A stretch of DNA of 64,000 bases from Flavobacterium sp. SUN052 (GCF_028867935.1 NZ_JAPQNS010000007.1:124001-188000), one strand, 5' to 3'. Counted from the first letter of the stretch, positions 26,862-36,404 are shown. Translations and numbers: made by a program. Notes: generated from the letters alone by a model not told the origin.

Positions 26862-28241
26862 ATGCGTCAATTCTCAATCAACCGTCGTCAGTTTCTCCAG
26901 GGCACATCTGCAACACTGGCTCTTTCTACGTTAGGTGTTAAAGCTATGCCTTTCACCGCAGCAGACAAAACCTACCGAGTGGGCCTGATTGGCACGGGAT
27001 GGTACGGCAAAAGCGATCTATTCCGCCTGATTCAGGTGGCTCCGGTTGAAGTTATTGCCCTGTGCGATGTTGACAAAAATATGCTCGAAAATGCAGCCGA
27101 ACTGGTTGCTACCCGTCAACACAACAAACAGAAGCCTAAGCAGTATGGCGACTATAAAAAGATGCTGGCGGAGAACAAGCTCGACATTGTTCTGATTGGC
27201 ACCCCCGATCACTGGCACGCCCTGCAATGTATTGATGCGGTGAAATCAGGCGCCCACGTCTACGTACAAAAACCCATCAGCGTGGATGTAATGGAGGGAG
27301 AAGCGATGGTAGCGGCAGCCCGAAAATACAACAAAGTAGTGCAGGTTGGCACCCAGCGCAAAAGCACTCCCCACCTGATCGATGCCAAGAAAAATATTGT
27401 CGACGCCGGTCTGCTGGGTAACATCAGGCACGTTGAAATGTGCTGTTACATCCACATGCGGGCCAATGGCAACCCGGCCGAACAACCCGTTCCGGCCTTT
27501 CTGGATTACGAAACCTGGACTGGCCCCGCCCCCCTGCGTCCTTACGATGGCCTGCCCCACGTTCGCTGGTGGCGGACGTTTATGGAATATGGCAACGGAA
27601 TCACCGGCGACATGTGCGTCCACATGTTCGATACGGTTCGCTGGATGCTCAAGCTCGGCTGGCCAAAACGCATTAGTTCGGAAGGAGGTATTTACGTGCA
27701 GAAAGACGGCAAATCAAATATTGCGGATACCCAATCGGCGGTATTCGAATACGATGGGCTGAATTGTGTGTGGCAGCACCGGACATGGGGTACACCCAAT
27801 AACCCTGATTACCCCTGGTCATTTACCCTGTACGGCGACAAAGGCACACTCTGGGCCAGCACCATGCAGTGTGATTTCATTCCCGATGGCAAAGACGGTA
27901 AGAAATCGCACATCGATGTGGTTTATGAAAAGGAGAAGTACCCTGAAGACCTGACCGAGCCCACGAACCCAAAAATTGAGCTAAACGCGGCTCCTGCTAC
28001 CCGACTGCACATGCTCAACTTCCTGGAGGCTATCGAAAAAAATGGGAAACCAGTAGCCGATATTGAAGAGGGCCACATCTCGACATCCAGTTGTATTTTG
28101 GCCAATATGTCCATGAAACTGGGTCGGCCATTGGTGTATGACCCACAGAAAAGAGTTGTGGTGGGCGACGCCGAAGCCACCAAAATGCTCGAACGCCCCT
28201 ACCGCAAAGGCTACACCCACCCCGACCCACGGAAAGTGTAA
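26862..28241 (+). CDS. Gfo/Idh/MocA family oxidoreductase with Tat signal
   Basis: The 459-residue protein starts with a twin-arginine signal (NRRQFLQGTSATLALSTLG, Arg8-Arg9), so it is likely folded with its cofactor and exported to the periplasm. The nucleotide-binding fold opens with VGLIGTGWYG (40-49), then IALCDVD. VQKPISVD corresponds to the EKP-type catalytic segment, with Lys conserved and Glu replaced by Gln. HMFDTVRWML lies in the substrate-binding half. Such proteins in Bacteroidota act on sugars or glycosides; the substrate is unknown. The 30-bp hairpin after the stop probably ends the transcript. Confidence 0.9.
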   Translation: MRQFSINRRQFLQGTSATLALSTLGVKAMPFTAADKTYRVGLIGTGWYGKSDLFRLIQVAPVEVIALCDVDKNMLENAAELVATRQHNKQKPKQYGDYKKMLAENKLDIVLIGTPDHWHALQCIDAVKSGAHVYVQKPISVDVMEGEAMVAAARKYNKVVQVGTQRKSTPHLIDAKKNIVDAGLLGNIRHVEMCCYIHMRANGNPAEQPVPAFLDYETWTGPAPLRPYDGLPHVRWWRTFMEYGNGITGDMCVHMFDTVRWMLKLGWPKRISSEGGIYVQKDGKSNIADTQSAVFEYDGLNCVWQHRTWGTPNNPDYPWSFTLYGDKGTLWASTMQCDFIPDGKDGKKSHIDVVYEKEKYPEDLTEPTNPKIELNAAPATRLHMLNFLEAIEKNGKPVADIEEGHISTSSCILANMSMKLGRPLVYDPQKRVVVGDAEATKMLERPYRKGYTHPDPRKV

Positions 28242-28250
28242 GGATGTTGG

Positions 28251-28334
28251 ATTGGGGATGTTGGATTTTGGATTTATTGCTTGCGCCAGCCCACTCGTGC
28301 GTCAGCAATAAATCCAAAATCCGACATCCCCAAT
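28251..28334. terminator. 30-bp hairpin, probable bidirectional terminator
   Basis: Arms 28251-28280 and 28305-28334 pair over 30 positions with a single mismatch (a possible G-U pair) around a 24-base loop. It lies between the convergent oxidoreductase and glycosylase genes. The arm core GGATTTATTGC matches the hairpin at 25330-25395, so it is also a member of a dispersed repeat family. Confidence 0.8.
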
Positions 28335-28343
28335 CCGAAATCC

Positions 28344-28982
28344 TCAGAGTGGTTTCCAGCGCCACAGGTACCGGCAGGCAAGCGTCCGATGCGGTCGCCA
28401 GGCTTCGGCAACCTCGTGGAGTCGCTTGTACAGCGGACGACCTGTCTCGGTGAGGCCATAGGCCCGCACCATCTTCTGACGGATCACCAGATCATCCACC
28501 GGGAACACATCGGGCCGGTCCAGCACAAACATCAGCAGCATCTCAACCGTCCAGCGGCCCACCCCCTTAATCGGAATCAGGTACTGCACAATTTCCTCGT
28601 CGGTCAGCACATCGAAAAAAGGCCGATCCATCCGGTTTCCCTGGGCAAATGTGGCTACGCTCTGGAGGTAATTAATTTTCTGAAACGACAGCCCCGCCGA
28701 TCGTAACTCCTCAGTTGTTTTGGCGAGAAGCCGTGCCGGATCAGGGTACCCTTCAGCCTCGGCTGTTTCAGAAAATAACAAACGAAAACGGCGAAAAATG
28801 GCATCGGCGGCTTTCACCGAAATCTGTTGGGACACAATGCTCTCCAGCAAAGCCAGATAGACATCATCTTCCCAATGATTTACGGATTTGATCAGGGGCG
28901 TTTCGCTGATCAGCTGCGCCATAATGGGGTCTTGCGCCAGGTGGGTCAGCGCGGGGTGGTCTACAGGGTCGGTTTCAGTCAT
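28344..28982 (-). CDS. DNA-3-methyladenine glycosylase II family protein (AlkA-like)
   Basis: I set the start at 28982 (MTETDPVDHP, 212 residues) because earlier Met codons lie further inside the upstream lipoprotein gene; even so the two overlap by eight bases. The HhH-GPD glycosylase fold is shown by IVSQQISVKAADAIF, then the helix-hairpin-helix LIPIKGVGRWTVEMLL and FPVDDLV, whose Asp is the catalytic residue. It removes alkylated bases from DNA. It is a compact member lacking the AlkA N-terminal domain. Translational coupling with the lipoprotein gene is probable, though no functional link is evident. Confidence 0.9.
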   Translation of the reverse strand: MTETDPVDHPALTHLAQDPIMAQLISETPLIKSVNHWEDDVYLALLESIVSQQISVKAADAIFRRFRLLFSETAEAEGYPDPARLLAKTTEELRSAGLSFQKINYLQSVATFAQGNRMDRPFFDVLTDEEIVQYLIPIKGVGRWTVEMLLMFVLDRPDVFPVDDLVIRQKMVRAYGLTETGRPLYKRLHEVAEAWRPHRTLACRYLWRWKPL

Positions 28983-30105
28983 AGCATTGGCGGAGTTCAC
29001 TCCGAACATCATCGGCTATTCCGTCGATAAGGTCGTCGAAGAATTGCCAGCCCGAAGGTACTAAAATACTGGCTGACGCCAGTGTCTGGCCATTCAGTGC
29101 CCGCGTATCGCCCTCAAATGTTTGCCATTCGGTATACCATTCCCGGGTCCGGGTTAGCTCGTCTTCCCAGACAACCACCCCAGTCACATTGTCGACAGCA
29201 CGAATTTTCAGGTCCAATCGGGCGTTCAGCTCACGCCGATGGGTGGTAAGCACACCCTTCACCTTTTCGCGAATCTCCACTACCGTACTATCATTGATCT
29301 TTTTCTTGCCCACCACGTACGTCTCGTTGCTCTCCACCTTCACAGAATTACTACTGACGTGCTCCCGCTGTGGGCTATAATTACTGACAACCATCTGAAC
29401 AGTCTGATGAATCGAGTATCCCTCACCCGCGTTGGGGTCAGCCATGTATATCCGAGCCAGTGGCGAGGGCGACAACTGCTGCCCTACCCGCCCCACTATT
29501 TCCTTTTGCAGATCACGGGCTTCTGACCGGTCCAGTTCACTCGACCGTGAAAGCGGTTCGACCATTACTCTTAAAATAGCATAAGGCAGTACTTCGTTGG
29601 CTTTGGCATTAGCACCACGATAGCCCTCAACCCAAGTATTGGCTCGCTGGTACTGGTTATATGCATCACGGGCAGCCTGCAAATTTTGCTGATGGAACGG
29701 GTATGCCTGTTCAGCTGCTTCAAATCGGTCGGCAGCAGCCAGCGTACGCACTTCACTGATATTTTGGGCATAACTAATCGGGTACTGATCAACCCAATCG
29801 AGACCCGATTTTCGGGCTATGTCCGTTGTTTTTTGCAGCTGCGTGTAGGCCGTTACGGCTTTCTCCCAGCGAAAGGGTTCCTGACTACGGCTGATGGCCT
29901 GAATAGTCTGCTGATGTTGATTATAGGCTAGTTGAAAGGCTTCTTCCAACACAAACCGGGCATGTTTGTGATCAGGTTTGCTGTTGAACCGATTGGCCGC
30001 TTTGGCTACTGCATCATCGAAATCACCTCTACGAAGGGCGGTTTTACCACTGCTACAGGCCGTAAGCAGGGCAACAGAAAGGGCGAAAGTGAACAGGCGT
30101 GTCAT
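28975..30105 (-). CDS. Lipoprotein of unknown function
   Basis: I chose the ATG at 30105 (MTRLFTFALSVALLTACSSG; 376 residues) because the preceding 15 codons give a charged peptide and the chosen start yields a clean lipoprotein signal with lipobox LLTAC (Cys17). The first half is helical and rich in Gln, Ala and Tyr, consistent with TPR-like or coiled-coil repeats (FEAAEQAYPFHQQNL, ARDAYNQYQRAN). The second half is predicted beta-rich. It would be an envelope protein. I do not recognise a named family. Confidence 0.75.
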   Translation of the reverse strand: MTRLFTFALSVALLTACSSGKTALRRGDFDDAVAKAANRFNSKPDHKHARFVLEEAFQLAYNQHQQTIQAISRSQEPFRWEKAVTAYTQLQKTTDIARKSGLDWVDQYPISYAQNISEVRTLAAADRFEAAEQAYPFHQQNLQAARDAYNQYQRANTWVEGYRGANAKANEVLPYAILRVMVEPLSRSSELDRSEARDLQKEIVGRVGQQLSPSPLARIYMADPNAGEGYSIHQTVQMVVSNYSPQREHVSSNSVKVESNETYVVGKKKINDSTVVEIREKVKGVLTTHRRELNARLDLKIRAVDNVTGVVVWEDELTRTREWYTEWQTFEGDTRALNGQTLASASILVPSGWQFFDDLIDGIADDVRSELRQCYD

Positions 30106-30209
30106 ACGAAAAGGAGGGTAACGTTCAATGGCCGTTTGACAAACATGCAAGCGAAAAGATTAGTACAAGTATCGTTTTTTACGAGAGCAAATGCTCATTT
30201 TTGCCCCCT

Positions 30210-31319
30210 ATGAGCCGACGCCGTTATAAATCCGTTCAGAAAACAACCGGTACTTCCCCCGGAACCGTTACCTATGTGGGTCCCGAGGTGGAACACGCTA
30301 CCCGCCTTGCCCGTATTGAATACAACGCCATCGACTACCGGGTTGATGATTCGGGGCGGTTAAGCACGTGCCGGTTGCCAAACGCCGAAGCCAATCACGT
30401 TACCTGGCTCGATGTTGACGGTATCCATCAACCCCAAGTTGTTGAGACTATTGGCCGACAGTATGGACTACATCCGTTGCTACTCGAAGACGTAGTGAAC
30501 ACCGAACAAAAGCCCAAACTCGAATTGTATGACGAGAGCATTTTGTTTGTGACCCTTAAGATGCTGCACTGTAACGACCAGATCAATGAAATCGACTCCG
30601 AACACGTCAGCTTTGCCCTGGGTAAGAATTTTCTAGTGTCGTTTCAGGAGGAACGAACGACCGATATTTTCACACCCGTACTGGACCGGATTAAGGCGTC
30701 AGCGGGAAAAACACGGCGCAACGGGGCCGATTACCTGCTCTATTCGCTAATGGATGTGGTGGTTGATCGCTATTTCGAAATACTCGATTTTATTGGTGGT
30801 CAGCTCGATAAACTCGAAGATCAGATTGTACTGGAGCAAGCCGCAGAAAAGCCCGACACTTATCTGGGAAAACGACAAAAACCGCTGGCAGAGTTGTATC
30901 AACTGAAACGTGAACTGGCCAACACCCGTCGGATAGTCTGGCCGCTGCGCGACATGATCAGTTCAATGATTCGCGATGAAAACCCGCTCATACAACCCTC
31001 AACGATTCCTTACTTACGAGATCTCCATGATCACATTACTCAGGTTATCGAAACTATCGATTCCTATCGCGAAATTATTCCTGGTCTGATGGACGTCTAT
31101 CTGTCTTCAGTCAGCAACCGCATGAACTCGGTGATGAAAACGCTGACCATTTTCTCGGCCATCTTCATGCCGCTGACATTCATTGTGGGGGTGTATGGCA
31201 TGAACTTCGACAATATGCCCGAACTCCGAACACAAAACGGCTATTTCTATACACTGGGGGCAATGGCCGCAATAACAGTTGGTTTAATTATTTACTTCCG
31301 CCGTCGCGGATGGTTTTGA
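30210..31319 (+). CDS. corA: Magnesium/cobalt transporter CorA
   Basis: Start placed at 30210 (MSRRRYKSVQKTTG, 369 residues), since upstream open codons overlap the divergent promoter region. The soluble N-terminal funnel domain covers about residues 1-300, including WLDVDGIHQPQVVETIG and PLLLEDVVNTEQKPKLELYD. Two C-terminal membrane helices follow; the first ends in VGVYGMNFDNMPE, containing the GMN selectivity motif. CorA pentamers take up Mg2+ (and Co2+/Ni2+). The stop overlaps the next gene's first possible ATG by ten bases. Confidence 0.93.
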   Translation: MSRRRYKSVQKTTGTSPGTVTYVGPEVEHATRLARIEYNAIDYRVDDSGRLSTCRLPNAEANHVTWLDVDGIHQPQVVETIGRQYGLHPLLLEDVVNTEQKPKLELYDESILFVTLKMLHCNDQINEIDSEHVSFALGKNFLVSFQEERTTDIFTPVLDRIKASAGKTRRNGADYLLYSLMDVVVDRYFEILDFIGGQLDKLEDQIVLEQAAEKPDTYLGKRQKPLAELYQLKRELANTRRIVWPLRDMISSMIRDENPLIQPSTIPYLRDLHDHITQVIETIDSYREIIPGLMDVYLSSVSNRMNSVMKTLTIFSAIFMPLTFIVGVYGMNFDNMPELRTQNGYFYTLGAMAAITVGLIIYFRRRGWF

Positions 31320-33736
31320 ACAATATGATTTGGCTTACCGATTCCCGTCAGGTTATCACTGACCCTCAACACAGTATTTTTTTTGCGATTCGGGGCGACC
31401 GCCACGATGGTCATCAATATATTTCCGATTTGTACGCACGGGGTGTTCGGCAGTTCGTGGTGGAACGCTCAGCGATGCAGGCAGATTGGGAATTGTTACC
31501 CGACGCGACTTTTACCGCTGTCGATAATGTGTTGCAGGCCCTTCAGAAGGAAGCTGCCCAGCATCGGCAGCAGTTCCAGATTCCGGTGGTAGGCATTACG
31601 GGTAGCAATGGCAAAACCATCGTAAAAGAGTGGCTCGCGCAACTATTGGGTGGAGGTCTCTCCCCTACTGATTTTGAGATTGCCCGAAGCCCAAAAAGCT
31701 ATAACTCGCAAGTGGGTGTGCCACTGTCGGTGCACCAGTTGAATGAGACTCATACACTCGGAATTTTTGAAGCAGGCATCTCGAAACCCCACGAGATGGC
31801 CGCGCTCGAACCCATTATTCGCCCAACAATTGGTGTGTTTACCAATATCGGCACCGCGCATGATGAGGGTTTTAAAAGTGCAAAACAGAAGGTTGCCGAA
31901 AAAATCCGCCTGTTTACCCATGCTCAGACGCTGATCTACCGCGCCGACTACCCCGACATCGACGAGGAGGTAAATCTGTTGCTCAAGGCCGTAAATCCGG
32001 GTATTAATCTGGTGCGCTGGTCGATGGGCGATGTTGATGCGGAGTATACAGTCGAGGTGCGGGAAAATGTGCTGCACATAAGCCACAAGGGGCAAAAAAA
32101 ATTAACACTTACATTACCCTTTAGCGACCCCGCTTCGGTGGAGAATCTGGTCCATTGCCTGCTAGTACTGATCCAGCTTGGCCTGACCGACGAGGAACAA
32201 CTTCAGAAACGGCTCAATCGTATTCGGCCGGTGTCGATGCGGCTCGAATTGAAAGAGGGTATTTTGAACAGTGTGCTCATCGACGACTCGTATAATAACG
32301 ACGTGGCTGGGCTGCAACTGGCACTGAACTTTCTGAATCAGCAACGCACCCGCCCCCGGCAGGTTGTGGTGCTATCCGACGTGTTGCAATCAGGCCAGCC
32401 CGAAAGCGATTTATACGCACAGATTGGGCAAATCATTACCGAACAACACCCGGACCAGTTTGTGGGGATTGGCCCGGTAATGAAAAACCAGGCTTCTCAT
32501 TTTCCATCTAACAGTCTGTTTTACAACGATACAGACGCTTTTCTGGCCGATTTCCAAAGTGATCTGTTTCGCGATGCGGTTGTGCTGGTGAAAGGCGCCC
32601 GGCCCTTTGCTTTTGAGCGCATTGCAAACCGACTGCAACGCAAAGTGCACGGTACGGTGCTGCACATCAACCTCAACGCCCTCACCCATAACCTAAATTA
32701 TTACCGCGCCAAAGCGGGCAAAAGTAAGATCATGGTGATGGTCAAAGCGTTTGCGTATGGTAGCGGTAGTGCCGAGGTAGCCCAATTGCTCCAGTTTAAC
32801 CGGGTCGATTACCTGGCCGTAGCCTACGCCGACGAGGGGGTGGCGCTCCGCCAAAACGGCATCGACTTGCCAATTATGGTGATGAACCCCGCCGTCGAAA
32901 CCTTCGCTACCCTGCTCGAATACCGCCTTGAACCGGAGATATATAGCATGCGCTTGCTGCGGGAATGGGGGAAATGGGTAGCGGGTAAAGAGCGTTCGCT
33001 TTTTCACCTCAAAATTGACACAGGCATGCACCGGTTGGGTTTTTTACCCGATGAGTTGCCGGAGGTTATCAGGTATTTGAATGAGCATTCGGGCTTACAA
33101 GTGGCAACTGTTTTTAGTCATTTAGTGGGGGCCGACGAATCGGAATTCAACAGTTTTTCGCGGGAACAGTTCGACCGATTTGTGCAGGCAACAAAAATGC
33201 TTGAAAAGGGCCTGGGTTACCAACCCACCCGCCACCTGCTCAACTCAGCGGGCATTGTGCGCTTCCCCGAGTTTCGGCTCGATATGGTTCGGCTTGGCAT
33301 CGGGCTGTATGGGATCGAGAGCAGCCGGATTGAGCCGGGTCAGGTACTTCCTGTTGGTACCCTCCGAACGGTGGTCAGCCAGATAAAAACCGTGAGAGCC
33401 GGTGACACGGTAGGCTATAGCCGCCGGGGTGTTCTCGACCACGATGCCCGAATTGCTACGCTTGCCATTGGTTACGCCGATGGCTACGACCGACGGTTCG
33501 GAAACGGCGTTGGCGAAATATGGGTCAACGGCACGCTTTGCCCCACCGTTGGCAATATATGCATGGACATGACCATGATCGACGTGACCAACGCGAGAGT
33601 TTCAGAAGGCGACGACGTTGAGGTATTTGGGCAAAATCTGTCCGTCAGCGAGTTAACCAAACGCATTGATACCATAGCCTATGAACTCCTCACTAGTGTC
33701 AGCGAACGGGTAAAACGGGTGTTTTATACCGAGTAA
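31310..33736 (+). CDS. Fused MurF ligase and alanine racemase
   Basis: The 808-residue protein joins two cell-wall enzymes. Residues ~1-440 are UDP-MurNAc-tripeptide:D-Ala-D-Ala ligase (MurF): GITGSNGKT is the ATP loop (residues ~96-104), then IFEAGISKPHEM and TNIGTAHDEGF. Residues ~450-808 are alanine racemase: MVKAFAYGSGS with Lys479 as the PLP lysine, LKIDTGMHRLGF, and a C-terminal domain with VGYSRRG, whose Tyr is the second catalytic base. This fusion is well known in Bacteroidota and couples D-alanine production to its use. The first ATG is in the corA end; ATG at 31325 is an equally good start. Confidence 0.94.
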   Translation: MVLNNMIWLTDSRQVITDPQHSIFFAIRGDRHDGHQYISDLYARGVRQFVVERSAMQADWELLPDATFTAVDNVLQALQKEAAQHRQQFQIPVVGITGSNGKTIVKEWLAQLLGGGLSPTDFEIARSPKSYNSQVGVPLSVHQLNETHTLGIFEAGISKPHEMAALEPIIRPTIGVFTNIGTAHDEGFKSAKQKVAEKIRLFTHAQTLIYRADYPDIDEEVNLLLKAVNPGINLVRWSMGDVDAEYTVEVRENVLHISHKGQKKLTLTLPFSDPASVENLVHCLLVLIQLGLTDEEQLQKRLNRIRPVSMRLELKEGILNSVLIDDSYNNDVAGLQLALNFLNQQRTRPRQVVVLSDVLQSGQPESDLYAQIGQIITEQHPDQFVGIGPVMKNQASHFPSNSLFYNDTDAFLADFQSDLFRDAVVLVKGARPFAFERIANRLQRKVHGTVLHINLNALTHNLNYYRAKAGKSKIMVMVKAFAYGSGSAEVAQLLQFNRVDYLAVAYADEGVALRQNGIDLPIMVMNPAVETFATLLEYRLEPEIYSMRLLREWGKWVAGKERSLFHLKIDTGMHRLGFLPDELPEVIRYLNEHSGLQVATVFSHLVGADESEFNSFSREQFDRFVQATKMLEKGLGYQPTRHLLNSAGIVRFPEFRLDMVRLGIGLYGIESSRIEPGQVLPVGTLRTVVSQIKTVRAGDTVGYSRRGVLDHDARIATLAIGYADGYDRRFGNGVGEIWVNGTLCPTVGNICMDMTMIDVTNARVSEGDDVEVFGQNLSVSELTKRIDTIAYELLTSVSERVKRVFYTE

Positions 33737-33774
33737 CTGTTTTCGTACAAAGATTACCGTTTGCTCAAAATTTG

Positions 33775-33806
33775 ATTGAAAATATTTTAGTTATTACATA
33801 TATTGG
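33775..33806 (+). promoter_or_regulatory. Possible Bacteroidota-type promoter for the subtilase gene
   Basis: ATTG at 33775-33778 and TATATTGG at 33799-33806 resemble the -33 (TTTG) and -7 (TAnnTTTG) elements, separated by 20 bases as expected. One position of each box is off consensus. The start codon is at 33827, implying a short leader. Confidence 0.3.
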
Positions 33807-33826
33807 TACAACAAAAAACCTTAGCT

Positions 33827-35221
33827 ATGTATAACAAATTTTCTACGGTCCAGCGACTGCTGGCAGCCTTAGCGTGCAGCGCTCTACTGTATAGCTGTCA
33901 GCCACAAATTGACCTCGCCCCTACCCAAACTGGGCAGGCCCGCGCGGCTGCTCAGGGTGATTACGTACCCGGTGAAGTGCTGATTAAGTTTAAAAGTGGA
34001 ACGCTCAGCGACAAAATCCTGAAGGCGCTGAGCAAAGCTAAAATCAGCAAAGCCGAAAAAATTCTGACCAAAATGATGGAAAAAGGGGGCGACGATGAAG
34101 GCGTTACCCTTGCTACTACATCGCTGGATGTTTTGGAAGCCATTAGCCAATTGCAGGGCTTGCCCGAAGTGGAGTATGCTGAGCCAAATTACATTTATAC
34201 TAAGGTAGCTACCTCCAATGACACCTACTTTACGAATGGCTCATTATGGGGAATGTATGGTCCCAGCACATCACCCGCTAATCAGTACGGTAGCCAGGCG
34301 GCAACTGCCTGGGCGGCTGGTAAAACAGGTTCGAGCAGTGTAATCATCGGTATTATCGACGAAGGCTGGATGAACACCCACACCGATTTGACGGGTAATG
34401 GTTGGGTAAACCCCTACGAGATTGCGGGCAACCGGAAAGATGACGATGGTAATGGATATGTTGACGATGTTACAGGCTGGGATTTTGCTGGTAATAATGC
34501 ATCAACCTACGACGGCACTGCCGATGACCATGGTACGCACGTTGCGGGTACCATTGGTGGTAAAGGTGGTAACGGACTTGGCGTTGCTGGTATGTGCTGG
34601 AACGTAAAAATGATTGGTCTGAAGTTCCTGGGTACCAACGGTGGCACTACGGCTAACGCTATTAAAGCTGTCGACTATCTGACGGATATGAAAACTCGTC
34701 ATCCTAGCCTGAACATTGTAGCCAGCAACAATTCATGGGGTGGCGGTGGAGCTTCGTCGCTGTTGCAGGCCGCTATTGAACGGGCTAATGCCGCCGGAAT
34801 TCTGTTTATTGCTGCGGCTGGTAATGGTGGAACTGATGGCATTGGCGACAATAACGATGCTGTGGCTAATTATCCATCTAACTACCCGAACGCCAACATT
34901 ATCGCTGTAGCCGCTATCAATTCAGCGGGTGGATTATCGAGTTTCTCTAACTACGGAGCCACTCAGGTTGATATTGGTGCCCCAGGACAGGGTATCTGGT
35001 CAACCGTACCGGGCAATGGCAACGCGTCGAATTACGCGTCGTATAGTGGTACGTCAATGGCGACGCCCCACGTAACTGGTGCTGCCGCTCTGTATGCCTC
35101 AACGCACCCCGGTGCAACAGCCGCCCAGATCAAAGCCGCTATTCTGGCAGCCGCTGTCCCAACGCCCTCGCTGACAGGTAAGTGTGTATCAGGCGGCCGT
35201 TTGAACGTGTCCGCGTTCTAA
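33827..35221 (+). CDS. Subtilase (S8) family secreted serine protease
   Basis: Start chosen at 33827 (MYNKFSTVQRLL, 464 residues); the longer frame uses a TTG. A lipoprotein-type signal ends in ALLYSC. A propeptide-like region follows (GEVLIKFKSGT and EVEYAEPNYIY, the inhibitor I9-type pattern). The catalytic domain shows Asp178 in GIIDEGWM, His235 in DDHGTHVAGT and Ser410 in SGTSMATPH, with the oxyanion Asn near ASNNSWGG. The aspartate motif is unusual (DEGW rather than DTGI). It ends shortly after the catalytic domain with no sorting domain. A strong hairpin follows. Confidence 0.92.
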   Translation: MYNKFSTVQRLLAALACSALLYSCQPQIDLAPTQTGQARAAAQGDYVPGEVLIKFKSGTLSDKILKALSKAKISKAEKILTKMMEKGGDDEGVTLATTSLDVLEAISQLQGLPEVEYAEPNYIYTKVATSNDTYFTNGSLWGMYGPSTSPANQYGSQAATAWAAGKTGSSSVIIGIIDEGWMNTHTDLTGNGWVNPYEIAGNRKDDDGNGYVDDVTGWDFAGNNASTYDGTADDHGTHVAGTIGGKGGNGLGVAGMCWNVKMIGLKFLGTNGGTTANAIKAVDYLTDMKTRHPSLNIVASNNSWGGGGASSLLQAAIERANAAGILFIAAAGNGGTDGIGDNNDAVANYPSNYPNANIIAVAAINSAGGLSSFSNYGATQVDIGAPGQGIWSTVPGNGNASNYASYSGTSMATPHVTGAAALYASTHPGATAAQIKAAILAAAVPTPSLTGKCVSGGRLNVSAF

Positions 35222-35280
35222 TTGTTGGTAGTTTATCTAAATAAACAAGAGCCACCTTAAGTACTTTTAAGTAAGTAAAG

Positions 35281-35340
35281 AAAGACCTCCCTTTTAGCGT
35301 TGGCGTTGTGATGACACTCATCGCTAGAAAGGAGGTCTTT
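35281..35340. terminator. Bidirectional hairpin between subtilase and LytTR genes
   Basis: Arms 35281-35299 and 35322-35340 pair over 19 positions with two mismatches (AAAGACCTCC and its complement GGAGGTCTTT at the base). Both sides have A/T-rich flanks, fitting termination for the convergent genes. Confidence 0.8.
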
Positions 35341-35345
35341 TCTAT

Positions 35346-35798
35346 CTACGCTAGTTGTGGGGTATTGAGTGCTTCCCTAACAGACTCGAAGCGTCTTCGG
35401 GCAACAAGCAGCTCGACACCTCCTGTCAATACCAATAAGCCTGTTTTCTGCCCAGGCAACGCTTTAAACCTTTGTATGTAATCGGGATTGACCATTGACG
35501 ACTTGTGCGTGCGAATGAAATCCGGAATCAGTATCTCGAACTTGCTTAATGTTTGGGCAACCATTAGTTGCTTCCCGTTGGTTAAGTGCACTCGACTGTA
35601 ATTGCCCTCTCCCTGTATCCAGAGAATTTGTTCAGTGGTCAGCCTGTTTTTGTAGCCGGGAATACACAGATATGTCGATTTAGCAGTTTCTACTTCTACT
35701 ATAGTTGGTCGCAGAAGGAGTGATGAGTAAAACATAACGAAGTAAGTTAAAAAGGTGAACGTGAGTTGATAAATGGTCCTTTCGAACCAAGGGTACAT
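35346..35798 (-). CDS. LytTR-domain DNA-binding protein without receiver
   Basis: The 150-residue protein has a hydrophobic N-terminal stretch (about residues 10-28, FTFLTYFVMFYSSLLL) and a C-terminal LytTR domain from about residue 50: ILWIQGEGNYSRVHLTNGKQ, then IRTHKSSMVNPDYI and ELLVARRRFESV. These are the usual LytTR beta-strand and Arg-rich end motifs. No receiver domain is present. The N-terminal segment might anchor it in the membrane, or a later Met (residue 22) could be the start and leave a soluble protein. Targets are unknown. A second LytTR-only gene is at 42392-42775. Confidence 0.82.
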   Translation of the reverse strand: MYPWFERTIYQLTFTFLTYFVMFYSSLLLRPTIVEVETAKSTYLCIPGYKNRLTTEQILWIQGEGNYSRVHLTNGKQLMVAQTLSKFEILIPDFIRTHKSSMVNPDYIQRFKALPGQKTGLLVLTGGVELLVARRRFESVREALNTPQLA

Positions 35799-35964
35799 AG
35801 TGAATGGATGAGACTGGAAAGCAGTCGCTCAGCAATAGATATGGCGAACGTATCTATTGCCAGTTAAGCATAGGTGTGGAAAGAGGGCAATCAGGCCCGA
35901 GAACGAATGTACTTACAGGAAGACAACCAGAAGATACGAGATTGGCAGGGAACAGGAGAGAGCG

Positions 35965-36237
35965 TCATTGTCGACGGCCTGCATCAATCCGTTTATAAAA
36001 TAGTAGGGAGGGGTTCGGGTTTCCCTTGACTAAGAGAACCCGTTTTCGTTTTAACATGAACTCTACGGCTTTAGCCAGGTAGAAACTGGTAACTAGGCAG
36101 TAAACGATGGTTTTACTTGCCGACCACTCTCCACCTGGCAAAATCTCGTGATCGAGAAAGGCCACTGTCTGGTAAAGAGTGGCTGCCGATAGGAGGACTG
36201 TACATAGCACAGCAGCTCCGAGGATGCCTTCTTTCAT
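35965..36237 (-). CDS. Small membrane protein, function unknown
   Basis: The frame codes for 90 residues with two probable membrane segments (GILGAAVLCTVLLSAATLY and TIVYCLVTSFYLAKAVEFML) and a basic tail (KRKRVLLVK). It has a plausible start and no homology that I recognise. It lies upstream of the LytTR gene on the same strand with a 166-base gap. Confidence 0.45.
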   Translation of the reverse strand: MKEGILGAAVLCTVLLSAATLYQTVAFLDHEILPGGEWSASKTIVYCLVTSFYLAKAVEFMLKRKRVLLVKGNPNPSLLFYKRIDAGRRQ

Positions 36238-36404
36238 AATGAAAAGTAAACGGATTAAAGGTTGAACTATGAGTATTTAAATGACCAAACAAAATATCCT
36301 TACAGATTTGTTTTAAGTATTATTTACTGGGACGCTGATTATCCTGTTCCAACAAACAGTTTTCCCAGATCCTCAGCACAGTACAAATTGAATAATCTGC
36401 CTAC

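Noticed and set aside
30099..30209. Longer CorA start
   Set aside because: The upstream codons overlap the promoter and start of the divergent lipoprotein gene and do not look like the CorA N-terminus.
35804..35998. Possible 64-residue plus-strand gene beginning MDETGKQSL
   Set aside because: It lies in a gap between two minus-strand genes, overlaps the small membrane protein gene, is Arg-rich and shows no recognisable domain.
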